This document shows, one piece after another, positions 10,432 to 21,274 of a stretch of DNA of 64,000 nt. Where the stretch lies: assembly GCA_032719365.1 (NCBI GenBank), contig CM064868.1, positions 74,079,766 to 74,143,765 of the forward strand, written 5' to 3'. The notes under the pieces were generated by a model. That model made no database searches. It was not told the origin of the DNA and saw nothing but the letters and a program-made list of their open reading frames with translations. This DNA comes from Prinsepia uniflora. Taxonomy: Eukaryota; Streptophyta; Magnoliopsida; Rosales; Rosaceae. The stretch's first letter is position 1; every line of letters starts with the position of its first letter. Made by a program: the position numbers and the translations under genes.

Positions 10432-13400
10432 TGACAGGACCCGTCCCAACTGGACGTCAAAAACAGTGCCCGGTCCTGCTCCCGTCTGACAAGTCGACCA
10501 AAGACCCGAAATTACCCTTTAGTGCTTGCCAGACAAGGGATGTTTGCGCTGATTTCTGCTGCTGCCACTGCCTCACGATCAGTCCCGAACGTCGTACCAC
10601 GGCCTGGAGGGTCACAAAACAGAAAAGGTGTGAGTGGACAAAAATGACCTCTTATAAAAACATTTGCCAAAATACATTCTTACCCTCCCGTTTTCACAAA
10701 CTTTCATGCATATCGAAAAACATGAGTAATAGTATGAAATCATTCAAGTATGAACAGTGAACCGATAAAATCATAACATATTTTCCCATGGTCCATAAAA
10801 CTTATGTTCACCAAATCAGTTCATGTTATAAAACATCAAATCCCGGCTCTCAGGCCAAAACATGTCAAAACATAATCACCTGGCCACAAAGACCAAGAAC
10901 ACGTACTCAATACCAGTACGTCATCACAAATAACATCAATCAACACTAATCACAAGTGCACAATAAATATATCAATCCAATCAATCCGCACTACTCACAA
11001 GTGCATAAACTATCACAATCACATCTGCACTACTCACAAGTGCACAATCAAACCATCAACTGCACTACTCACAAGTGCTGCACTACGCGTATGCCAATAT
11101 CCAGTCACTCTCTCGGGAACAGACACCTCTGGGCTCAACCCCCTCGGGCTCAGTCACCTCTGGACGAACACATCCCCAGGCTCAGACCCATCCGAGTGGT
11201 ACATCCAGGCTCAGTCTCATCCGAGAAGCTGACTACCATAGGATCGACTCCTGATCCTACAATCACATTCCCCCCCCCCCCCCCCCAAGCTCCGGTCGTC
11301 TGGGTAATCCCCCCAGGCTCCGACCGTCTGGGAATATCACAATCACAATGAAAACTATCTCGGGAATTAGATCCCAAAACATTTCAATCAAATCTTGTCT
11401 TCATACAAAGTCAAGATCATTCCCGACTGGGTCTCAAGCCCAAAATACCATTTACACATAAACTATTAAAATCACATTTTAAAACAATAAAATAATCCAG
11501 AAATCATCATTGACTTACCAACTAAGTCAAAACACCATTTTAGAAATCATTTAGACTCCGGGCCTAGCCCAAAACATCATTTGCACTTTCCTCGTAAAAC
11601 GTGCCCGAAAGACTGATTAAAATAATCATAAAATCACCATAAATCGTTAATTTCACAAATTCACAAGTGACTCCAAATTCGAGTCAAAATCACTATTCAC
11701 TTGGGTTCTCACGCCCAAAATAACATTATCACGCAAATCCATGCGTTGCAACCTCCGTTGCCATTTTCACGTAAATCCACGAAATTGACCCTTGACTCAT
11801 TCCCGAGTCACCACATCATTTTTCAATCCATGACTCAATAATCCAAGTCCAAACATTATTTTCAATCAATTTCAATCCCAGACTCATAAACCAAGTCCAA
11901 ACATCATTTTCACCAAATTTCGTAATTTCTCGAAAATCGTGCCCAAAATAATAATATAATAATCATAAAACCGAGAAATTACCGGATTGAAACGTCAATC
12001 ATGCCAAAGCATATAAAATCATATAATAAGGCTTTTAAATCATATATGCATGCATCACGGTTAGAAAAAAAAAATTCCACTCACACACACCGTCCAAAAC
12101 GGTCCGTTTCCGAGCTGCACGTTTTTCCGTAAATTCTGGAAATCACAACTCCTGTCCAAAATCATTATAGAGGGTTATTAACATCTCAAAATACATCATA
12201 TAATTTTCCCCAATTTTTCCGGAATTTAAATACATATTTTTAACGTAAAACAAAACTTCGGATACGCGGAACATTAACGAAACAATATCCGATTTCCTTG
12301 AAACCAACGTTAAAATGTTCGTTACAATGAGAGGATCAAAAGTCATGTTGACCTCACCTTGAGACTAGGCCGGACGCGCCTTCACGCGCCGCCATGTGTG
12401 GCTGCGCGTGAAACCCACGCGCCTGCTACAGTGTCATAGTTCATACCCGTTTGTCTGTAAAACGGGCCATTTAACCCGCGAGACGACCCGGTTCCAATCC
12501 TATCAATTCGACACCAATTTCAACAATTGAACATTCAATTAGTTTTGACTTAAGTTCAATTAGAGTTCTGTAACATTAATTACATGAAACATTACCTCAA
12601 TCCTCACGATCAAAGATGAACATTCGAAGAACACCCCGAACACTGTTCATCTTCGAAAGTCGTCAGTTTCAAGCGTTTTCCTTAAATTGATTCATCAAGA
12701 AGCTTCAATGGACTCCGTTAAACACTTTCCCCAACTCAATTGCATCAATCCATGGCTCAAACTCCACGACTCAAGCTCGACATTCCTCACTGTTACCAGA
12801 CCCAGTTCAGAGCCAATTGGGCCTCAATTCTTCTCGTTTTTGATCTGAAACAACTCGTCACAACCTCAGGAAGCTAATTCCAAGCTCCAATTCGATCCTC
12901 ACGGCTCTAATCTTCCATTTCAAATTTTCGCCCCAATTTTTTGAAATTCGAAAATCCAGCCCCCAACACTCTGTCAATCTCTCGTGATTACCCAGTTGGA
13001 TTCAATCTCAATAATCTCTCAATTGCTCACTCTCTGGTTCAAAAATGGAAAAGGAATGAAGGTTGGGAGAAAACTGAATTGTGGGTTGTACACGGTTGAA
13101 GAAAATATGGGAGATTAATGGAAATTAAGTTTAATTAATTAATTAAAAATTAATAAAACATCATCATGAGGTCTCCCTAAAAACATGGATCCTGGTTTTA
13201 TGCCTGAATTTAGGGGATGAGTGACACTTGTCACTCATCCAAGTGTGTTCAGTCACTGGGTACTATTCATATTAAAATATTATTTTAATCCCGGTTCGTT
13301 CGGTTAATCGAGTCCGCTCCCGTGACCATAACTTTGTCGTCGAATCTCCGATTTCGGCATGCCGCCTGTCGTTGGATTCGTATCGACGAGACCTACGTAA

Positions 13401-13751
13401 CAGTCCTTGGCCCTTGTCCATCGGACCTCCCGATCAAAATGTCAACATTTGGCCCCTAATATGACCAAATTACCAAAATACCTCTCAACTTCTGAACGCC
13501 ATAACTTTCACCTCGAATGTCGGAATCGAACGTGCCACCTATCTATGAACTCGTGACGTCCCGAACTACGTCACAGTCATCGGTCAAAGTCCATTTGACC
13601 GCCCGAACTAAAAGTCAACATTTTGCCCATGCTAGGGGCAAAACGGTCATTTTGCACGTTTCGTCCGATTTCACTCAACTAATCCCCGATTAGTCATTCT
13701 AAAGCATAATTACTTAATATTCAATCCTGACACTCGGGACGGGTCATTACA
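10432..13751 (-). mobile_element. Solo LTR C (3320 bp)
   Basis: On the + strand it starts TGACAGGACCCGTCCC and ends GGACGGGTCATTACA, the reverse complement of a TGTAATGACCCG...TGTCA LTR. The TSD is CACAA at 10427-10431 and 13752-13756. There is no internal domain, so it is a solo LTR left by recombination between the two LTRs of one element. It shares the U3 core (about 13358-13378 and 13525-13545 as GCCGCCTGTCG and GTGCCACCTATC) and the GC-rich island (12371-12431) with B, E, F and H. Its tandem repeat block (about 11085-11335) has a different unit. Confidence 0.92.
11085..11335 (-). repeat. GGCTCAG-type short repeat block in LTR C, with C17 run
   Basis: Phrases such as CTCTGGGCTCA, CTCGGGCTCAG, CCAGGCTCAGACCCATCCGA and CCAGGCTCAGTCTCATCCGA recur. 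A run of 17 C follows at 11270-11286, then two copies of a CAAGCTCCGGTCGTCTGGG or CAGGCTCCGACCGTCTGGG type unit. The block lies in the same relative place as the repeat blocks of the sister LTRs. Confidence 0.75.
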
Positions 13752-13756
13752 CACAA

Positions 13757-14994
13757 TGCGTATGCTTATTATGCCACTATTTACACCAATCACTTCTTAT
13801 TTGTGCAACACAAATATATTTTTTACATCTTAAGAACTTATGGATCAGAAAATTTATTTTATTATCAGGAATTGTCGAATGACTCGATTCTTGATCGACA
13901 TAATCAACGCGCCTAATCGGTCGGCATGGCCCACCACATCACCCTATTTTCTAACATTGTCGGCTTCTGATCAATGGGCCGAGTAAACATTCACGCGAGT
14001 CTGCCAGCCACATCCATTTGTTCTTGGGGTCTACCACCCACACTTATTTTCTCGCACTGAGTCACACATTAGAATACACCCGAATACAACTAGGTAACAC
14101 TTCAAATCAGCAACTTATTCTGAGTATTAGAAACATAGTAAACATACATGCTGACATACACGCACTCATACATGTCGAGCATACATGAAACTCATACATG
14201 TCGACATACATACACCCATACATGTTGAGGATACATGAAACTTATACATACACTTATACATGCTGACATACATGCACTCATACATGTCAAGCATACATGA
14301 ATTCATACACATGCTCAGCACATACCGAGCGCTCAAAACATACCGAACTGATCAACACATTAGCGAGCACACTTAAAATCAACACATACCAAGCGTTCAA
14401 CATATGTCGAGCACCCACATAAAGCTCCACACATACCTCAACACATTACTGAGCACTCACTTAAGCTCAACACCTTACCGAGCACCCAGTTCGGCTCCAC
14501 ACATACTGAGCTGTTCAACACATTACCGAGCACACACTCGCTCAACACACTATCGAGCTACTCAAAACTTAGCCTCGACTCGAACATTAGAGTCAGAATG
14601 CAAGCACACCCGACCTACACTCAACACTTGGTCTATACTTAGCACATTACTGAGCCGCTCCACTATTGAGCCCACTTTAAAACCTACACCTTAGCTAGCA
14701 TGTTGACTGGCCCACACATACAACAAAGACTCACTCATAAGCATTCAGATTCATCCATGAAATCATACTCACCGGGGGACTACCAGAGCGCAATCGCTAC
14801 AATGTCAATCCACTCAGACATACAACAAACTACAAGGTGTCTTCTTCTTTACATCCTACCTCAATCGAGGACTTGGGGGACTGATGATGGTGCACCGAGC
14901 GGAGTAGTGCAATAATGAGAAATTGCTTGGTCAATGCACTTTACTTAAAAGTCCTCAACCGAGGTAGTCCACCTCAATTAAGCACTTGGGGACT
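13757..14994 (+). other. Element A internal segment 3 with two minisatellites and polypurine tract
   Basis: From about 14140 to 14310 the phrases CATACATG, CATACATGTCGAGCATAC and ACATGAAACTCATACATG repeat in a degenerate tandem array. From about 14310 to 14700 a second array has units of the type CTCAACACATTACCGAGCAC. Neither is open as a long frame. Near the 3' LTR there are two similar purine stretches, GAGGACTTGGGGGACTGATG (about 14867) and AAGCACTTGGGGACTTATTG (about 14980). The second is the likely polypurine tract. Confidence 0.7.
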
Positions 14995-15376
14995 TATTGA
15001 TGCTACATCTGACCAATAAACATACCCGTTTAGGAAGACTCAGAAGAATACATCAAGTCCATCTTGAAGGCCCATTTTGGAGGCCCATCAATAAGGCCCA
15101 TGCCTAAATACCACAATTATGACCTAACCCTAGACAACTCCTATAAATAGGAAGCCTCTTCGCTCATTCAAGGGGACTCATTCTCTTCCTCCTCTCTATA
15201 AACACTACAACTTTCTAAAAGCTCATAGTCTCATGTACATGTACAAACATTATATTATTAATAAGAGTGATGTAACACCGTGGATGTAGCTCGATTTGGG
15301 TGAACCACGTACGTTCTTGTGTCTTGGTGTGCGTGTGTGCTTTTATAGTCTCGTTGGTACATTTTATGCATCAACA
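14995..15376 (+). repeat. 3' LTR of element A
   Basis: It matches 1983-2352 end to end and finishes TTATGCATCAACA. The first dinucleotide is TA instead of TG. The TATA box lies at about 15136-15150. Confidence 0.85.
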
Positions 15377-15381
15377 TTGGT

Positions 15382-16145
15382 TATAACCTAAATTTTCAGA
15401 TATTGCCTCCAAGGCTTTATCCATTGTTATTGGGAGCAAATGTTTGCTCACCACTAAACTCTGGCTGCCATGTGTAACAAATTGAATATATATTAAATGC
15501 TCTTTTATTAAGTTTTATAAAAAAATTATGAAATTAACTTTGATTTAAAGAAATAGAATATCCGAACAACCACTCAACCTTGCCGTGTAGGAACCTAAGT
15601 CCGACAATATGTCTACCTCATTCACTCTCTCGGAAATCACCCAAAAATCAGTCGTGGTCATAGCACACTCCAACTCCAACAACCTCCAACCCGTTCAGCT
15701 AACCCCGACATCATAAATCAACTTTCACAATTTTACCTCACCTGGGTCGGGTGTGCCTAAATTCAAGTTGATCACTTCCATATCCTTCCTGCCCATTTCA
15801 CCACCCTCTGTGGGTTGGGAACTTGGGATTCCAACGTCGGCAAATAAAAATAAGAATATTAACTACCTGAACTACTACCTTTTTCCTTTTTTTCTCCCAC
15901 TATTTTCATTAACTAATTATTTTTTTTGGTGAAATCTTTTGTACCTTCTAACTTTATAACAATAGGGATAAAAATAGAGAGTCAAAGTCGTAATATTTTA
16001 AAAAATAATAAAAATAAAGTTTAAAAATATAGATATAATTATGTAGTTGATATAAATTACAGGACAATCAAGTCTAATTATCCTTCAATTATATCATCCT
16101 TTCAAATAAGCACACCCATTAGCCAATCGTATCAATTGGAGTCAA
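15382..16145. other. Single-copy-like flank, no gene recognised
   Basis: The sequence is mixed and partly AT-rich. A GC-richer piece at about 15560-15840 looks like old coding or transposon sequence but gives no recognisable protein in any frame. Confidence 0.4.
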
Positions 16146-16440
16146 GGGCTGGCAATGAGTCGTGTCGTGTCGGGTTCATGTCATGTCACATACTCTAATT
16201 TACCAATTTAAACTCAACCCGAACCTGACCTGTTTATTATTTGTGTCGAACTATGTAAACCCGAACCTGACCTGTTTATTAAATAGGTAACCTGAACCCA
16301 CCCGTTTAACCTGTTTATTAAACGAATCGTGTTGAATAACCTATTTAACTTGTTTAACCTGCTTAACTCGTTTAACCTGTTTAACCTATTTAACTATAGA
16401 AATGATATAATATTTGAAACAGAATTTTTGCTAAAATAGC
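16146..16440. repeat. hAT-like non-autonomous element remnant
   Basis: It opens with AGGGCTGGCAATGAGTCGTG, typical of non-autonomous hAT elements of plants, and continues with repeats of the type AACCTGTTTAACC and CCCGAACCTGACCTGTTTA. I could not find the opposite terminus or an 8-bp duplication, so it may be truncated. Related AT-rich wording with TTAATAAACAGGTTAATAG occurs at about 41310-41510. Confidence 0.45.
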
Positions 16441-17398
16441 TTCATAATTCATAAGTTCATGCAATAATTTAGTGTCCATGACCAGTAATACAACATCATC
16501 AATGTAATATTAAGTTCCAAAAGAAAGTAAGCATGAGTGAACACAATTGCAAGATAATTGGAAAACAACCATTCGTAGGGTTGTTGTTGCGTGTGTTTGG
16601 TGGTATGCACTGTGATCCTTGATGGTTGTGATTGGTGCATGTACTTGAGATGTGTTCCAATGCGATTGGACGTGCATCATGATGTTCTGGTAGGGAATTC
16701 ATGATCGACGTAGTTCTGATATGATCGATGTTGACGGAGCTTGTGGACTGGATCAGGGTGATCCCGAGTGATTGATTGGTTATGGCAGGATTCAATGTGA
16801 GATGAATTGGATGCTCAGAGCCATGAGGGACTAGTGGGACCCTGACGTGGAATTGTGTGATCACGGTTTGATAGGTATGTGATAGGGTCTGGTTGTAGAC
16901 ATGTAGTGTGGGACGTGGAGAGTGTTCCCACAAGTTGACAGCGTCAGTGGTTAGTAGAACCACCAGTGAGATGATTGGTTGAGTTAGTAGTATGAGTGAG
17001 TACGTTGTGACTCTAGTGGGGTTGACGCGGATCGTTGATGAAAGTAGTATGGATCATTGTACGGATATTGAAGAATAGAAGTACTGAGGCCGGTAGATGC
17101 CATCTTGTGAATGGGTGTACTTGAGATTTATGTTTGTTGACGGCAGACTCGCATGATGCATTGGGACGTTGGTACAAGGTACGCTCGACTCGAAAAGGAA
17201 TCGGAAATGTTGAAATTGGTAGTAGTGGTGATGTGGCGTACCTAGGATTAGTTGAGCCGTGAGTGTCGGATGTCGTGACGTTAGAGGTACCTTGGGTACG
17301 AGTTGGAAATGTGTTGACCCCGATGAGGATGGGATAATTTGCCAGATGGACTGAAACTTGGTAAATGGTTCGCTTGACCGAGTTGGGGTGACAGTTTG

Positions 17399-20287
17399 TG
17401 ACATGACCCATCCCAATCCCCTTGGGATTACCGTGGGATGTGTCATGCTCCTGTCTGACACGAAGTGTCAGACAAGGGATAACCCAAAGCCACTGCCCCT
17501 ACAGGCTTCCAGAGTGAGCAAGGATCGATGAAGGACGCATGCAATGTCCCGGCCTCCACTGCAGTTGCATCCGTGATCAACCTGAAGGGCATTAAAAACA
17601 ATAAAGACTGTGAGTGGACAAAAATAAACAAGTTCATTAAACACATTTTATAAGACATGTATGCCCCTTAGTAAAAACGTTTGCATGCATCAAAAACAGT
17701 AATCAAATATTTATTAGAAATAACTGTTAGGGCCTTAGCCCAGAAACCATAACCATAGTTTCAATCAAAAGTCATTTCATAAATCCAGTGGTACACATTT
17801 ACCACATTACCATCTCCGGCATCCCAGAAGCCTAGCGTCCTAGACGTTTGACGTCCCAGACGTCATATCTCACGGTATTAAAGCAACGCGTGCTGCCCGG
17901 GGTCTCACCGGGTCCATATCTCTGACATCCCAGATGTCTGAAGTCCCAGACGTCTAATCATAGCAATACTGCTCCTGAGTCATCATATGGTCCGGCTGCT
18001 CCGTACAATGACCCCTCGCAGGAAATGCACCGTGACTTCCCCAGTGTCCCAGACACCTGGAGGAGACCATTACATATCCTCATATCGAGATGGTTTATGG
18101 AAAACAGTTTATCTTTCATTTCCAAAATATCACAAGGGCCCTGCCCCGAATTTCCATAAAACCATCACAAGTCCAAATACTTGGTTTATTAAATCCAAAA
18201 TCATTTATTCAATTCCATTTTAGGGTCCCCGACACGAAATCACATTTATAAATCAACTGGGCCCCTGGCCCGATTTCGTAAATCAACTGGGCCCCTAGCC
18301 CGATTTCGTAAATCAACTGGGCCACTGGCCCGATATTATAACTCAGATGGGTCTCAGCCCGAGTTTACTTTATCAAGTCTATAACCGTTTCATGAAATCA
18401 TATCCAACCCACAAATATGGAAATCAGTGCAAAACCAGAAAAGCTCGATTCATGTGCAAACACGTAAATCACCTCAAAATGCGTGAAATCATATTAATTC
18501 ACCAATATCCGAATCAAATCATATAATCACAAATATAATCATCATGAAATAGTTATGCATGCGTAGAATTTATAAAGCCAATGTCCACTCACATAACGTT
18601 TACAATGCGCCTCGATACGCATGCCATCGGCCTTCCCGGGCCTCGTCACTAACACCGGGACTCCCAAACCTATCCATATCACATTAGAGGGTTACTAACC
18701 TCTACATTAACCTCCTATTCAATTCCCGTAATTTTCCCGAATTTTTAACTATTTTTAAACTCGATTTAAAACCTTCGGACATCCCGAACAATGTCGGAAC
18801 GGGGTCCGATTGACACGAAAGCAACGCTGAAATGTTCGTTACATTGTATAGGATAAAAGTCATGTTGACCTCACCTTGGAATTCGTGTCCACGCGCCGCC
18901 GTGAGTGGCCGCGCGTGACACCCACGCGCCTGCTACATTGTCAAGCACTATTCATCTCCTTCCTCACCTGATTCCCTGGTAAACGGGTCTGCAACCCGTG
19001 TCTTGACTCGATTCAATCCCTGCGATAAACCACTTAATTCCTTCAATTGATCCCTCGGATAGACTCATAACACACTCAATTAAAGGTCCGTATTACTCAT
19101 TCAAGTCGACACGGCCTAAAACCAACTCAATCGAACATAAGTCTCAATCGAAGTTCAATGTTCCAATTCATCACACAGTCACAGATTCTTTCAATTGATT
19201 AGTTAGGAAGCTTCGTATACTCACCCTAAAGATGATTTCGCAATTAATTTCACAAGAGCTCACCTCAAACACCACGACTCCAAGCTCGATTTTTCCGGCC
19301 ATCCACCACGTCCGTCCATGGCTCCAGGAGCTTCGAAGCTTGCCACATTCGATCTGGATCGACTAACTAAGGTCCTAGAAAGCTTATTCGAACCTTAATT
19401 AGGCTTGGGCTGCCCTAAAACCGAATTTCAAATTTGAATTTATCAAAAACCAGTTTCGGGTTTTTGAACTCTCCCTCACCATTTTCCTCATTTTTCCATC
19501 TCTCCATCTTAGAGTACTTCTCTCAATTCCTTAATCACCTTCCCGTTCACAAATCCACTCAGTTTGGCCTAGTAAAGGCTGATCACGCGTGGAAAACAAT
19601 TCTGTTTTCTTCCCATTTCAGAAACACCAACGGCAGGGAAATGCAGCCGTGCACACTCTCCTATTTCCCACACAATGCATAAACAATTCCTTTCTCAATT
19701 AAACAACTCCTCAGCCCATCAATTACATAAAAAATTCACCCCCGTGCACTGATCATGAAGTATTCCCATACACGGCTGTCCCTGTTCAAACAGTACCCAT
19801 GTGAAATTACTATTTTGCCCTTGTGCAGAAAATTGCCAAAATTCCCCTCACGCATCCAGACCAGTAACTTGGTCATTCGGACTCCGATCGACGCGTGCCG
19901 CCTGTCTACGAACTCAGGGCATCGAGACCTTCCTAACGGTCCTTGGCCCTCGGGCATTGGACCTCCCGATCAAAAAGTCAACATTTTCCCCCTTTTCGTC
20001 CAAATTACGAAAATGCCCTTGGACTTCCGAACGTCATAACTTTCACCATGAACGTCGGAATCGAACGTGCCACCTGTCTATGAACTCGTGACGTCCCAAA
20101 CTACGTCACGGTCATCGGTCAAAGTCCATTTGACCACCCGAATTAAAAGTCAACGTTTTACCCACGACTAGGGGCAAAACGGTCATTTTGCATCGTTCGT
20201 CCGATTTCGCCCAACTAATCACCGATTAACCCTGCTAATCATGATTAGTTAGTAATCTAATCCCGAATTCCTGGACGGGTCGTTACA
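17399..20287 (-). repeat. 3' LTR of element E (2889 bp)
   Basis: On the + strand it runs from TGACATGACCCATCCC to GACGGGTCGTTACA. It aligns with the 5' LTR at 30560-35571 once insertion I is removed (about 2862 bp), with scattered differences. The short tandem block at about 17815-17960 has units like CATCCCAGATGTCTGA and GTCCCAGACGTC. The U3 core occurs at about 19885-19905 and 20060-20085, and the GC-rich island at about 18888-18940. Confidence 0.92.
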
Positions 20288-20330
20288 ACCTTCCCCCCTT
20301 AAATAATTTCGTCCTCGAAATTTCCAATTA
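20288..20330 (-). promoter_or_regulatory. Polypurine tract region of element E
   Basis: On the minus strand the sequence reads CGAGGACGAAATTATTTAAG then GGGGGGAAGGT and the LTR start TGTAACG. This wording before the 3' LTR is common in plant Ty3/Gypsy elements and primes plus-strand synthesis. Element D has the equivalent GGGGACAAAATTATTTAAGG followed by a long G run at 35674-35728. Confidence 0.85.
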
Positions 20331-21269
20331 TCCTTATTCCACATCCACCTCGTGGAAAACATTTTGACCTCACAACACGTGTACACCCGTACACCAACTT
20401 ACTCATTTGTACTCAGACGTCCCATCACCGTCTCACGTCGTACCGACCAGACTCGACCACCTCGAGTGACATTGATCACCTGATCCGTGTGAATATCGCT
20501 TGTCAATTTCACCATTTAGCTGACTTCTTCAGCTTGTCGGTTTCTTCCAATCACTAATATGCCTGACGTCTGCTCCCCCTGGGAGTCACCAAATCCAACT
20601 TGTCAGTCCCTGCTGACGCCACCAGCTAAACTGTCACCACTAAGCTTTACCACCCTGATAAAGCTCCAACCATCAGCCAATCGGTGTCATCACCTCGTGC
20701 TACAACTCACTCAATGTAGCGTAAGATTTAACCACATGACCTCATCTCGTAGGGCAAGCCCAATCTTGCGACATATATCAACCTCAAAGTCCATAACAGC
20801 CGACTCCCTCAGCGAACCATGACGCTGGAAATATCTCGGCGTGATAACATCACGCAAGGCTACTCGTAGTTACACAACCACCAACTCACTCATCCTGAGT
20901 GTACGTATATCGTCATCTTACTCAATCAGGTGGTGTAACTGAGACACATTGAACACTAGCCAAGAAGTGATCATACATCTCCACACTAGGGTTTCACTAG
21001 CCATCTGTGGCTAAGAACGCATGCTCATGAAATCACTGAACCCAACAAAATAACTTTGCCTAGTGCATAGTACTCAATGTCCAGTTCACACTCACCACCA
21101 CATCCAAATGGTGTCGGAACTAAGTCGATTACCAACACGTACAACCACACACCACTAGTACCTCTCATGTACCGTCACTAGGTGTCACTCGGCTTGTCCA
21201 GTACCGATCCTCATACATCGTACAAGATACGTACATCCATTCTCTAATAAGTCCACTACATGGCCCACA
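20331..21269 (-). other. Element E internal segment (3' side), non-coding
   Basis: The interior of E continues here up to the TSD of solo LTR F. Stop codons interrupt all minus-strand frames, and no integrase or chromodomain motif is recognised. Confidence 0.6.
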
Positions 21270-21274
21270 GTCAA

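Larger units (their letters stand above)
1983..15376 (+). mobile_element. Element A: outer non-autonomous LTR retrotransposon with nested insertions
   Basis: Two similar direct repeats of 370 bp (1983-2352) and 382 bp (14995-15376) bound the element. Both have termini of the TGTTGA...TCAACA type, the left one ending TG and the right one TA by mutation. The flanking 5-mers are TTAGT (1978-1982) and TTGGT (15377-15381), a TSD with one transition. A primer-binding-like stretch follows the left LTR and a purine-rich ACTTGGGGACT precedes the right LTR, so the element is on the + strand. After removing element B and solo LTR C the interior is only about 3 kb and shows no gag-pol, so it is a non-autonomous element. 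The LTRs differ at many positions, so this is an older insertion than B. Confidence 0.82.

Noticed and set aside
16560..17398. Minus-strand open frames of 130-154 codons as a protein gene
   Set aside because: The DNA is element D interior, the three overlapping frames are His/Thr/Pro-rich, and none resembles a known protein.
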